A stretch of DNA of 64,000 nt, taken from contig CANTUZ010000001.1 in assembly GCA_947846985.1 (NCBI GenBank), positions 116,267,757 through 116,331,756 on the forward strand, written 5' to 3'. The notes below the pieces were generated by a model. That model searched no databases. It saw nothing but the letters and a program-made list of their open reading frames with translations, and was not told where the DNA came from. This DNA is from Fratercula arctica (Eukaryota; Chordata; Aves; Charadriiformes; Alcidae). The translations under genes were made by a program, and so were the position numbers. Shown piece after piece: positions 21,911-34,452 of this stretch (position 1 is its first letter; each line of letters opens with the position of its first letter).

Positions 21911-24900
21911 ATAAATTGTTATGAGTTTTCTCAAACTGTAACAATCTGCAAGGTGCCTGTTGTCCACCAAGAAAATGTAAAATGAATTGCATAGAAATGT
22001 TCAGTGTAGGCAGTGTAGCTAATTAGATAAATAAAAAAAAAAAAACAAACACCCAAGCTCATAGCATTATGGGAGAAAAGCAGACAGCTCCCTTAATTTT
22101 GTGGTAAATCTCTTCTCTTGATTTTTGTGGGTTTTTTTTAAATTATTTTATTATTTTTTGTATTTACACTGTGATTGACTCTTTTAGGTTGTCAGCGTTG
22201 GGTTACAGTGTGATTGGAAATAGCGTGGCATTTGTGTGAGGCAAATGGCTATTTAAATTATGGTATTTATGTATGTATCTGGTATTATGTTTGTATCTAT
22301 TTACAGACAGTTACACTGTTCCACGTCACATTATCTTGGTTTACTATGGACTCCCTTTGTAATGACCTGCTACAATTGATTTTTGAGTACATGGGGGCAT
22401 ATGTCAAGATACAAGCTGGATGCCTTCATGATAAGGTCCTGAGACAGATTTCTTACAGTGCCGATCTTGGTGACTGCGTTACTTCAGGTAGGAGAGGCAG
22501 ATGAGGGGAGGGTTAGTTTTTTTCCCCGGACAGTATGTATATTATATCCTTTGCTAATCTTGCCAGGGAGGCAGGAATGTACACAGAACATTCCAGTGCT
22601 GGGTCTACCAGATTGTCTGCTTGTAGTCACAGGTGGGCAAGCACAGAACAGGATAACACTCTGCGGATGGGGTGAAGAACATTGGGCTGTGGACCACTAC
22701 TCCTGAGCAGTGGAGAGGCAAAGATTGTGTTTAACTGCTTTTTGCCATGCTGATTTTCAGGGTTCTGTGCAAGACTCTTTTACAGCTCAGTGATGAAGTT
22801 GCTTCCAATTACCAGTCCACCCTTCTCACTCTACTCCTTATTGTATCCTAAGACCAGTTTCCTCCTCCCAGCCTCTCCTTCCTAAAAAATGCAGTGTAGA
22901 GATGCAACTCATGGAGATGAGAACTGGTATGCTTTTGTCACTTTCTTAGTTGTATACTATTTTAAATATAGTGTGGAAAAGAACAAGACATACAGCTGCC
23001 CATCATTTGCATGAATTTTGCTGTCATTAAATGCTGAGATAACTGAAGAAGAGCTGTCAGTCATTACTGCGAATACATGTAAAATGTCATTGGGTGTCCA
23101 TGTGGATATGATCTTCCCTTTAACCCACTAAAATGAAGCCTCTGATATTCTGCTGTATTAGGTAATTACGGATGCTGCAGCAGATCTTTTCTTCTCCCGT
23201 CTGACAAGGAGGAACACTTACGTGTCCCGGGGCTATAATGTGCCAGAAAAATTGGAGACCAGGATCAAGCAAGACCATCTAACGTAGATTGTGTGCCCAC
23301 CATGCCTTTAAAATGTAGGATAGTTATTCTTTGTGGGGAACTGAGGAGAGTTAAACCTATTAGGCCAGATGTTGATGCTCTCATATAGCTGTGTACAGAG
23401 GAGTGAACTTACATAAGGGTGAATGTAGTAGGCATCGGGTTTGAGAGCTTTGTTTTCAGTATGCGTAGTGTCTGTTATTAAAATGTATTTCTTTAGCTGT
23501 CAAGTGATTTCTTCATTTTGTAACTGGAGTTAGCTCCTATCAGAACTGTCATGCTATTGTATTTTATGTCTTCTGCAATAGACTGGTAAAAATTGAGACA
23601 TACAATTGTTTTGGGCCTTTTAACTTTGCCTTTCCATTTTCCAGCTCTGTAACTGTTGGCTGTTAAGTGCTATATTAAATAAAGATAGGCAGTACAAAAC
23701 ATCAGGTGTTGTATTTTTATATAGCTTTTTCTATATTACAAAATTTAAATGTTTCTTCAAATTAATACTTTTCTGCAAGCCAGAGACTCCATACATAGCT
23801 AACTTGTACTTTTAAAATTCAAGCAAAGGCTGTGGGCTTCTTCCCACCAGTTCCAAGAGTTCATGTCACTGTTTCTTTTTTACACATTGAATTTATAATC
23901 ATGGGTAAGTGCAGACATATGACCAAAGGTAACTTATCCTGATCTGTGAAACTTACCTCTCAGAAGTAATGTGACTATGGAGATTGTCTTTTAGCCTTTT
24001 AAATTCTATAGCAAAGAGATGATGTCAGCATTGCACCTCAGAAACCTTCATAATGACAAATGAAGATAGTAATATGTTTCTTCAGCTGTGAATTTTTTGA
24101 TGTCAGTAATGCAAGCTGAACAATAATATTAACTCTTTTTAATCTTTATTTTTGGTGTGTAACGTCTTTTGGATTTGATACTCTATTTATAGCCTTGGCA
24201 CAAGGCTGAACACACTTATCACACCTCATTGGTTGCACATTTTACCCTTCGAAAGATTGTTAAGAGTCTTTTTCTTATTGATTCCCAAGCTGAGCAATTT
24301 CATTTTTTGTTTTCGTACTCTGACCTCTAACCCTGGGATCCATTAGGACACCGAGCCAGCAAGGTGTAGACACATCAACTACAGAGGGAAAGAACTAAAA
24401 TGACACTGTCTCCAGCAAGGGATGCATTAATAGATCTGAATTCAAACATAGAAAAGGCATTTTTTTTCCTGCTGGGAAGCAGAGTCCTCAAGAGAGTCAT
24501 CTCAGACTGAAGAACATGATATGAAAATCAATAAAGGCCCTATTGTGCTGGTGATGTGTCCGGGAAGTGTCATTTTATATCTTGTTAGTGGATATCTAAA
24601 GGAAGTTAAAGCTACTTTGCTCATAATAATTGGATAAATCCTCTTTCATCAGTGGTCTATTTTGCTTTTCAAAGTAAAAGTGAAAAACGGTGGAGAGTCC
24701 AGTTTGAAACTAGATATGATGAGACTGAATGAAAACAATGGCTGTTAAGGGTGAGATTTTTTTCATTAGGCTGATACTGTTTTCAGAACTGATTTCCAGC
24801 TCTGTTTTTCAATCAGAGATATAAAAGAGTAATTAAAAATAGAAGGCTTTCTTCTGTCTGTTTAATTGGAAGAAAACTCTGCTCTTGACATTTTTACTAT

Positions 24901-27148
24901 ATTAATGCTCCAGACAAACTGTAAATGCACTGTTTGCTTTGTTGCAGTGGATGAAGGAATTATGGGTCTTGGTTAAGTTTATCTGCATTATTAATGCTAT
25001 AGGCTGGACAAACTCAAATGATAGAAACGGTGACTGTACGCACAGCCCTGTATATAGTTGTGACCTTGCAAAATTAGCAACAAATATGGTAATATTATTA
25101 TAGAAGTTTCAATTAAGTTATTGATTTAAAAAAAAAACCCATGCAGTTGGCAGAGGAAGAACTTGAGTTAGGGAAGAAAAAGGAAGAGACTGGTTGCCTA
25201 TACTACAGCTCAGGTTTTCAGTTTCTGCCCTTAGGTAACTGATGTTCTGCACTTGCTATTCGATGTTATCATTCCAAATGACATATATGCAACAAATTTG
25301 AGACTTTTTCCTTCTGTGTCTTTCAAGGCAGATTATTGTTAATTTAAACATGAATTAATTACAGGGGTAGTAGTTGACTGAATATTAAAAGAAACCGTGT
25401 AATTCTGTGTATATTTTCCTGGTGGCAGACTTTGTAAAGGCACTGCTCTCTTCTCTGCTTTCTCTGTATACCACAAGGAAAAAAATGTATGAGACTTGAG
25501 AGTTGAGTCTTTCTTCCTCTCTGTGAAGTTTGGTTGGTATGGCTGTGTCATGAGCTGCTTCACTTTGCAGCTTTCTGAGTGGTTACCCTGACCTTGTTGG
25601 GGCTGTGTGAAATACTGCTTATTTGCAAAACACTTATTCCTTAGAAGGTTTCCCAATCAGTTTTTTTTTTTTTTTTGGACCATCCTCATTGTGAGATTTG
25701 GTAACTTTGTGTCTCCAGCGCATCTTCGTGATTTGCATTTCTCTTTTTAGGTAATGCTTCCCTCCACTGAGATTGCATGGTGGCTTTTTTGTGTTTGCTT
25801 TGTTTCATTCAAATATGTGAAGAAAGATGTAAAACAAGAAGCTCCTTTTTTTCTAGCTAAGAAGCTTTCTAGCAAGATAGAAAGAAAGATTGTGTTCTAC
25901 CTGCTGGGCTGTTGAGTGGATCAGTGGTGCAAGTCGAAAGGCAGAAAAGCTGACCTTTCCCCTTACAGTGTCAGCTTTGATTTTTTCCCAAATAGTGTGA
26001 TATACTGTTTATTGTGTGAGTACAACAGGAGGCAAAATCAATGTTAAGAAACAGTGGGGTTTCCATGTTTACCCCCCCTAACAAGCAGTCGCTTTCTTGC
26101 AATGAAGACGTTATACTCATCAGTAGTTGTGGGATAATCTGTCCTAGCACCCCCACATATTATTTATTTTCTTCTTATTAAAGTAGTCTTAATAATTTGA
26201 ATGACAATCCTAATGAAAACAAGGAAGTTGCACAAGTGAAAGACCTGACTGCTACAGAAGTTTTCGCTTTAGTAGCATTTGACCTCATGCTGTTAATTGG
26301 GTGAAATACAATGACAATTAGGACCACCTTCATTTCTAGGGTTTTGTTAGAAGCATATGGGACCAGAAGGCTTGATAATAAATACAAGGCCTGACTAATA
26401 GAGACTGATGTAGTATAAGCCCTCTGCACTTAAAAAGATAAACCTCCAACAGGATTTGTATGATTTTTTTTCAGCCTGTAATAGTGTTGTCAGTGCAGCA
26501 TGGATGGCTTTTGCTACCTACCTCCAATCTTGCTAAATTGTACTCTGCAAGAGCAGTGGTTACATGACTACCACTGGCAGTGTGAAACTACTGTAACCTT
26601 TAGATGCGATCTCCCAAAAAGTATATTTACCAAGTACAGTAACTTCTGCTATTTTTGCCATCCCTGTAAATATCCAGTCCCTTTGAGAAACTTGTTAGGT
26701 TTGTGACCTTTTATAGGAAGACGTTTTCCTGCATGTTCCTCTTCATTACAACTGCAGGTGTATATATATGTATTTTTTACTCATGTCTGTGCATATGCAA
26801 AATTTCTGGTTTCTTACTGCGGCTGTATAGAATAGGTCAGAGGTTACTTCCATGACAAAAAATACTGTTCTCACTTTTACTCTTGTATGTCTCATCTCTT
26901 TCACACAAATTCGTTTCAACAATAGAGCTCAGTTAACATCTGCTATTAAATTTCTGTTCTTGAATTTAAATGACTGTCTTAAATCTCATTAATTTGAATA
27001 ATGCACTTTATTAAAATTAGGCTCTAAATTCAGTGCTGTGGGTGCCACGTTTGGCTCTGTATTTCTCCCCTCACCTTACTCATTGGAGGAAAATAGCTGG
27101 AATAGTACTTTGGGTATGCTTTAAAGAATATTTTCCCTAATAGCCGAT
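21911..27148. other. Non-coding stretch between two LTRs
   Basis: No retroviral genes and no cellular gene are supported between the two LTRs, which lie in opposite orientations, so they are not the ends of one provirus. Low-complexity DNA includes an A-run near 22030 and a T16 run at 25661-25676. The segment 24.35-25.05 kb is balanced in composition, free of long homopolymers and rich in TAAT-type motifs, like many conserved non-coding elements; that is an impression only. Confidence 0.5.
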
Positions 27149-27723
27149 TGTGCTTGCTTGACGCCAGTCAGCAGCTAAGCCCCCATCCAACTGCTTGCTC
27201 ACTCCCCTCCCCTCCTCTCCCCCTGCCCCCAGCAGCATGAGGGAGATAATTGGGCAAAACTGAGAAAATGTGTGGGTCAAGGTAAAGATAGTTTAATAAT
27301 TGAAGGAAGGAGAAAGAGAAACAAACAAACAAAAACACCCCAAAAGTGATGCAAAGGCAATCACCACCTCCCACAAGTAGACTGATGCCCAGCCAGTCTC
27401 TGAGCAATAGCTACCTCCCCAAAGCTGCCTTCCCCTTAGTTTTTCTTGTTGAGTATTACATTATATGGCATGGAATATTGCTTTAATCGATCTGTCAGCT
27501 GTCTTGGTTGTGTCCCATCGCAGCTTCTTGCCCACCCCTGGCCTGCTCGCTGGAAGGGACAGAGCGGAGAGGAAAGAGAAAGCCTTGATGCTGTGCAAGT
27601 ACTGCTCAGCAACAGCCAAAACACTGGTGTGTTTTCAGTGCTGTCTTAGTCACAAATCCGAAACACAGCACCAGGTGTGCTACTATGAGGAAGATTAACT
27701 CCATCTCAGGTAGACCCAGTAAA
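27149..27723 (-). mobile_element. Solitary ERV LTR (avian, ERVL-like), minus strand
   Basis: On the plus strand it begins tgtgcttgcttgacgcc and agcagctaagcccc, the complement of the 3' end of a common bird LTR. Going right come the complement of ATTAAA at 27292-27297, the TATA-like ttatat at 27461-27466 followed by the 'ggcatggaatatt' landmark, then the U3 segments (cagctgtcttggttgtgtcc; gatgctgtgcaagtactgctcagcaa; aacacagcacc; ctatgaggaagattaactcc). Order and spacing fit a nearly full LTR of about 575 bp read on the minus strand. No internal retroviral coding sequence adjoins, so it is a solo LTR. It shares the 'ttccat(a/g)cca' landmark with the LTR at 21.5 kb and is probably a related family. 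Open frames within it are incidental. Confidence 0.8.
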
Positions 27724-30700
27724 CTGATACAAGATTACATTCTGACGTTCTGAACTTCTCATTTCTTTGATATGTGACCCCTGCCTCTCCCTGAAGGGAC
27801 TGGAAAGTCAAGAGATTCTAAGTTCAGGTAAGTTTATTTTAATAAGGGGATGTGGCTTCTCTCTTCTTCCTCCTTTCCCCCATTATCTGGGCCTGTGAAG
27901 GGTAGAACCTCCTTGAAATCCTGCTCTGATCCTGAGATCCTTTCTGTTTCTGCAGACAGAAGGAGATTTCAATTAGTCTTTGACTAGTGTTTCATTCCTT
28001 CCCTCCTCCTCACAAGCAAATACTACCTCTCAGTGCTCTTTAAACTAGTAAATGGACAATGGGGGCTAAAATGGCTGGCTGAGAACAAAGCTGCATCTTT
28101 TATTACCTTTGTAGGTCTGTCATCCCATTGATGCTGCCAGAAATGCTTCTTTACATTCGTGTTCACCATAATGAATCAATCCCCTTGGAGGAGATAACCA
28201 TTACAAGTCAAATCACCAGCAGTTCAGCATAAAAGCAGGACCAGAGTTTTTGCAGAGCATGGAATAACTTTGTGTTAAGACCCTGTTCAAAACAGAGCTG
28301 TGCTGGTCAAAAGTGATTTGCATGATGTTCTAAAGGAAAAGATATTTCTTTGCAGGGAAATCTGTGTGTGTCACCAACCCACACATCTCTTCTTAAGACT
28401 CCCGAAAGATACAGTCTCCTGTGCCAGGAGAGAGAGAGATTTCTTTATGGATCTACTGCTCATTTATAGGTTTTCCCTACAAAAAAATCCAGCCAAATAA
28501 AACCAAAACAAAAACCCCAAAACAGACACACACACGCCCCCCGCCCCAAAGCCCTTAACACAGTGACTCCTCTGTACTTTTCAGTGTCTTCATTAACAGA
28601 ATACTGTTCCTTCTAAATTAAGTGTCTTGGAAAAGGAGCAGTTAATGTTAAGGTCAAGCTGCACAGGACCAGGCTGGTGCCTTGGTGTAATGGAAGAGGT
28701 GACAGGTGATTCAGTGCACCAGGTGCTCACATGTAAAATAAATCCCTGTGAAAAATGATAATAATTTGGTTTATTTGTCATACACCTTCTTACAGGGGAA
28801 AAGTAACTGCTTTGTGTCTATGATAGGTGTTGGGTTTTTTGGTTTGTTTTTGGGTTTGGTTTTTTTTTTTTAGTGTACTAAATAGTCTGTTTCAGTTGTA
28901 GGTTTTCTGTTTTGGCAAACAATATGTCTTGAAATAGAAACTAGAGACAAAGGAATTTACTATAGTGATATAAAGAACAGATAAGAGCATTCTGGATTCA
29001 TTCTGCACATCTTCATTTGTCATTGCTTTGATATCTATTCCGGTCATTATGAGTGAAAGTATTTAATTGCATTTTCATAAGCTGTACAAAGTGTCACCTT
29101 TTAGCAATCATTTAAGTATTGCTTTAGTAGTAGAAAAAAGGGAAATGAAGTTGAGCATTAATACTTATTCAAAGCTCTGTCTCTAAACTGCAGTATTTCA
29201 GTTGTATGGCAAAGAGTTCTGTAGTAACCAGACTGTAAAATGTAAATATAAACTAGAGCAAGAAAAATTGAACTCAACTATTACCGACAATAAAGGAAGC
29301 ATAGCCTGGTACATACAGAATAAAACTGGGAGTCGGTAAATCTCTTTGATGCCTCCCCCTGAGAAAGCCTTTTTTTATTTCCTGGCAGTTTATGTGTTTC
29401 TTTGAGGAAAGTATTGGGTGTCTCTTCCTGGAACTTTTAAGAATGTGAATCTTGTGCTTCTGGGTTATGTCCACAACTATAACAAGATATGAGAGAAATC
29501 CTTCTGGGCCTTGGTCTTGTCTGTCATGAAGCACTGAGGTCTAGTAGCAGGTTTTTATGGTGTGCATGAGCTTCACAAAGGTGCAGAAGTAGGTTTCTGG
29601 CTTACTCTGGTAGACTTGGAATCTGTCAGTCTCCTGATGAGCATTGAAGGGCCCCAGGTGCATTCTGTAGAAATAAATGGGAATGGCTGCTAATCCTGCT
29701 CTTCCCCAGCTGCTGACATTTTGGGGAACCTCAAGCTGCTTTTGGGGCATCCTGCTGGGAGATTTATTCTGTAGGTGTTGAATAGGTTTTGAGGTTAGTA
29801 GTACTTAGTGTGGTATTACTGATAGTGTGTGTATTGTTTTTCTTGTCTCAGTCTTATTCTTTATGTGTCCATGACTCTGGTGTCACTTGAAAGGAGGTTG
29901 CTGCTTTTTGGAAGAAAGTATTAATTCTTATTTAATTCAGTAGCAAGGATGTCTAGTGTAAGTTGGTGGTTACTTCAGGCTGAGGTTTTGGGTCTGTGAA
30001 AATGTGAGTCTGGGATTTAATATGAATTTAATTATTGGGAGTTATGTCTTGCTCTTAGCAATGAATGGGAATGCTAACTATATGAGGAATTTTCTGCAAT
30101 AGACTTTACAAACTGGGGAAAAGAGTGTGGCTTGTGTTCAAGTAGTTGCAACCAACCTTTTCATAAATTTGCTCATCACTTCAGTTTTATTGGAGGCACT
30201 TGAGAAATGTCCCTTTCCTTTCCATGGCCAATTTACTGTGTTAAAAAAAAAAAAAAGTCATTGATGGAATGTAAAGTTTGTCCAGCATTTGGGGATATTT
30301 TTTTTTAAATGCAGTGTAATGTAAAAGTGGCTTTTACTGCTTTGCTATTAGTATTGCCTGCACAGGTCATTGGAACTTAAGTTGCTGTTTCTGTAACTTG
30401 CCAGCATTTGAAGAGGAACGCAACTTAAAAGGCAAAGAAATACAGAACTTTGGATGTGTCTCTGTAGAGGCTTTTATAAAGGATTTTGGAGTTAACTATA
30501 TTATCCTTATATACAGAGATAAAATCCAATTAAACTGTGCACTACATGTGAAGTAGCAGGGAGACATTATTAAAATAAACAATTGATTCTCTAACTCTCA
30601 AATTAAAGCTCCTACATGAAGAAGAGCTAGCGGCAAGTAATGCAAGCTGTACGAACAACAAAAGATGTTATGCCCTATTTGACTCTTGTAATGGATAAAC

Positions 30701-31130
30701 TGGGATTTGTGGAGACTTGCTTCTTTTTACCTTAATTTCATTTTTTTTTTCCATATGTTGGAGCAGCCACATTCGTGCTAGATTGTTATCAGATTACAAT
30801 GTAAATTATGAAAAAACAAAACTTGTCTGGTTTGACTAATCAAAGATGTCAGAGTGTATTTTCCATTTGTAGAAGAAAGGTACTCTGAAAGAACTGAAAA
30901 CATCTCAAGGTCGTGATGAAAGAGAGAAACCGGCCTGAGAATTTAGACTACGAAAGTGTTATATGAATATATAAACTACAGTTCCTTAGACACATGTATT
31001 AGAACTGTTAGTTTCTTTTGACATCTTGGAAGAAAATGACAGATTTACAATGGTGCAGTTCGGGTTTTTTTTTTTTCCTGTTCTCTTCTAGTATATGCTT
31101 TCTGTATTGCTATGCTATTGTCTTCGGCAG

Positions 31131-31175
31131 GAAACTAGAGCATCGAGCTTCCCTGCTGGTTGTCCAGGATTTCAG
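31131..31175 (+). other. Candidate 45-nt cassette exon
   Basis: It lies between an acceptor (ctattgtcttcggcag) and a strong donor (CAG|gtaaaa at 31176). Its length of 45 nt is a multiple of three, and it reads 15 open codons (ASSFPAGCPGFQ in part). No family is recognised. Such short segments are expected by chance, so this is a lead only. Confidence 0.15.
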
Positions 31176-32649
31176 GTAAAAACCTGCTTTCTTGTTTCCT
31201 TTTAATTTCTCCTACTGTAAGGAAACAATATGGAGTTATACCAAAAACATTTTACTTTGGCCTGAGTTTTTAGCTAATAAAAGCTAATAATAGATGCTTC
31301 AAATTAGCTATACTGTGACTTCTTCACCAGCTGGATACATTGGAGTCAGTGCATTCCAAATAGACAACAGGTGATTGGGCAGATATGACCCTGATGTTAC
31401 TTTTCTCTGCCTTTGGCTTCTGAATCTTTCCTTAATCCTAAAACTATTGATCATTAAGCCTCTTCCCCCTCCTACCAAGGGCACAAATAAGACCTTCCAT
31501 AATATTTCTTACCAGTTGAGAGGCCTGACCCAGTGCCAAAGAAAGATGATATGCATTTTAGACTATTGACTGCAAAAGGCTCTAGATCAGTCCTAAAAGT
31601 GGGGCTTAAAAAATGACCCTCTGTGTTTATGGTGCTTAGAATTTTGATGGGTAATCTTTGCTTGATGTTATGGCCATGTTTAAGACAGCGTCAATCTGCA
31701 AGAAGTATCGATTGAAATAGTTTGTCTTCATTTGGAAAAGAGAGAAAAGATCTCAGTAAAGCTGTTCATAGTGGTGGAAGATCAGGATATGTTGTGTAAC
31801 CATTTATAGCAGAATCCATAAATACTGTTTTTGCAATTCTTGAAAAGAGATTGCAAAAATTGTTTCATAAGTCTTAGAGCCAATTGTCCCCTTCCAGTGA
31901 AACTCTTCTTATTTCTGGAGTAATTAAAGGGGGAAGGGGGGGAAATCCTAACAATGTTTTGAGGTTGTGTTTTATTTTTGTTCTTTAATGTATGTCTTTC
32001 TATTGATGATAAAATTTGTATAACATTGTATTTATATGTTTTGTTATCATGGGCTCTGTCTAACCTACGATGTCTTGGTGGTGTGGGAGTCCCTGGTTGA
32101 GGAGTGTTAAACTTCCCTTCTTGGTTTGAATGAGCACAAAAAAGATTTCATCTACATTCCAAAATTTATTAGAGAGGCAGAGATCCCTGTGTAATTAATA
32201 AAGAAAAGGGATTCCCCTAAACAGCAGTTCAGAGCAGAAGCTTGGTGTTAGGGCTCCACACTGGTCTTTCATTTGCTGTTGTAACACTGTTCAATGTGAT
32301 TACATCTTCTCTCCCCAAGGTTGGCTTGCTTTGTCAGTGAATTCTGATTTTGACTTTTAAGTTGGAGAGTACAGTACTGCACACTCTCAGTAGGTTAGAA
32401 ATACGGAGGGAAGATTCCATGTTACTTCAAGTACAGAGAATCGTTTCAATAGTGAGGCCACAAAATGTGCCATTTCTTTAGAAGCTTACAAAAGCTAAAT
32501 ACGTGTGTTTTTGAAAGAAAATGTTGTGATGTAAATACATGTTGCTATAAGCTTAATGTCTGTTAAACTGAAATATGGACCTTCCTGATAACTTCATTCT
32601 TTTAAACAACCTGTTAGGAGTTTTTCAGTTTAAAATATGATTCACCTAC

Positions 32650-32734
32650 CTTATTAACTAGTAATGAGATATCCATGAATTTCTTCATGAAGTCTTTTTG
32701 TGAGCAGGAGGCTACTTGCCCACTCACTCTAAGG
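32650..32734 (-). CDS. Candidate internal coding exon, minus strand
   Basis: An 85-nt minus-strand segment follows a good acceptor with a branch-point-like ctaac (ctaactaggtttacag) and ends at AAG|gtaggt. Only one of three frames is open: one leading base plus 28 codons, with segments such as SGQVASCSQKDFMKKFMD. The other two frames carry stops. The peptide looks like ordinary soluble protein. Family unknown. It lies on the same strand as the 6.9-7.5 kb candidates and could be an upstream exon of the same gene, but intermediate exons were not established and the phases cannot be linked directly. Confidence 0.25.
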
Positions 32735-34385
32735 CTGTAAACCTAGTTAGTCTGCTTAATCAATTAGTGTCTTCTAAAAGCTGACATATCAACAAGCAGA
32801 ATGAAACTAGGATGAAACTGGAGTAGTAAGTAGAAAAAATGCAAGCAAAACAGAGACATACCTAGTTTGTCCCTGACTGGGTCTGATGGTTCTGACTAGG
32901 TCAAAAGGGCACCCCAGAGTATTTTGATGTGTTATCACCATACCGCAGCCATATAAACACATCAGCAGTTTAACTGTAGTTTTGGTATAAACAGACATTA
33001 CCTTAGTGTTAACATATTGTCTTGACTGCATCTGCTGTTCTAAAAAGATGAAATGGCAGTTTTTTAAAAAAGCATTAGAATTTATAAAATGTTGAATTTA
33101 TAGCCAACTGTTTGTTTATTTCATCCTTGAAATTTACTGTGCATCACACAGACAGCATTGATGGCCTAATATCAGCCAACCAGCAAAAAAACTCATTGAA
33201 AAAGGAGCTGAGGTTCTGCAGCAGTAAACTTGCTCCAGTATTCTGTATGTCAGTAGATAGATCTGCAGAATTTTGAAGGACAGTAAAAAACTTGGAAGCT
33301 GGCGAAATTATACTTCAGAATAAATTATCCTAAATATTTTGATCTTTGTTTTATTAGTTATTTCAGTAAAAAAAAAAAAAGTCTGAGAATTATTTGAGAG
33401 GTGGCAAAATACTTCACAGAGATTTGGAATCTCACTCAAGTTAGTGGTTTGCATTTCCGTTTTTCATTATTCAACAAATTCTGCTAAGGAACTTAAGCTC
33501 TAGAGAAATATACATGAACATATTTTATTTTACTACGCTTATTCTAGATAACATTTTAAAAAGCTTATATGTGGCTTGATTTAAAAATGCAATGACAGTC
33601 TGTACTTTGTTTCAGGAGAAGGTTGGTGCTTTTTACTGTTTGTGCAGTGTTGACTGTTGCTTAGTTTTCTAGGTAAGGAAAGCTTGCCAGCCTCTTCAGC
33701 TGTCAAGGGGTTTTCATTTGTTTCCTGGTATTTTGGTAAATGTAGGTTTAAATTCTGTTCTAGCCAGCAGGAGACAGCCAGGAAGAATGTGGAAAAGAAG
33801 TCATGCCATGGCATTGACTGGAAATCTTGTTTGAGAGGATTTTCTGTATTGTGTATTCTTATATAGTTATCATAGAATGTGTAGGACTTGTGGCTCAATT
33901 TTTATTACAGATACATTATTGCTATATTTAGAAGCTCCTAAATAAATATCAGAACATGTTTCTGTATTTCTAGCCAGTTCTGCAATGTCTAACACCAACC
34001 TACTATTGGAAACTTATTCAAATTCCACAAGCGACCTGCGATTTGTACTATATGCCTACTGAGTCTCAACCCATAGGCACAAAAGAGCCCTTCAATTTAC
34101 CTGTCATGAATTTTGTATGTACTCTGTGAATAACAAAATTAGCACTGTGACAAATTGTTAGCTGACAGTTAAAAAAAAATAATAAAAAGAATTCCATTCC
34201 TGATTAGCCCTAATCTCCTGCTCTTCCCTTATAGTACTGGCACTTGCAGACTCTGATCTAATGTGGAGTTAGTGCTGTGGAGTTGTTGGGAGTACATATG
34301 TGTATGCTTTGAAACTCCATGGCACAGGGCATGCTCTATTGCGGAATATGGTATAGGTTCACGATTAAGCAGGAGTTAAAGAGGT

Positions 34386-34452
34386 GGCCCAGTGCGCTCA
34401 GTTGGTTGTGTACCTCATCTGCTGAAACACCGAAGATGTATTAATCCTCATA
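34386..34452 (+). ncRNA. tRNA-Ile-like stretch (decayed pseudogene or SINE head)
   Basis: The segment contains gctcagttggtt (34396-34407), identical to the D-arm/A-box region of vertebrate tRNA-Ile, preceded by ggccc. It is followed at near-correct spacing (51 versus 52 nt) by a degenerate B-box ending in aatcc (34443-34447). The anticodon-arm region (gctgaaacaccgaag) loosely resembles that of tRNA-Ile. It cannot fold as a working tRNA. In passerine birds a tRNA-Ile-derived SINE with a CR1 tail is known, but no CR1 tail follows here. Chance similarity remains possible. Confidence 0.25.

Noticed and set aside
27070..27148. Minus-strand open frame of about 25 codons ending at AAG|gtgagg beside the LTR
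   Set aside because: No acceptor, and the frame runs up to the LTR boundary. It shows how easily such frames arise here.
21456..27723. A single provirus flanked by the two LTRs
   Set aside because: The LTRs are in opposite orientation and no gag/pol/env-like frames lie between them.
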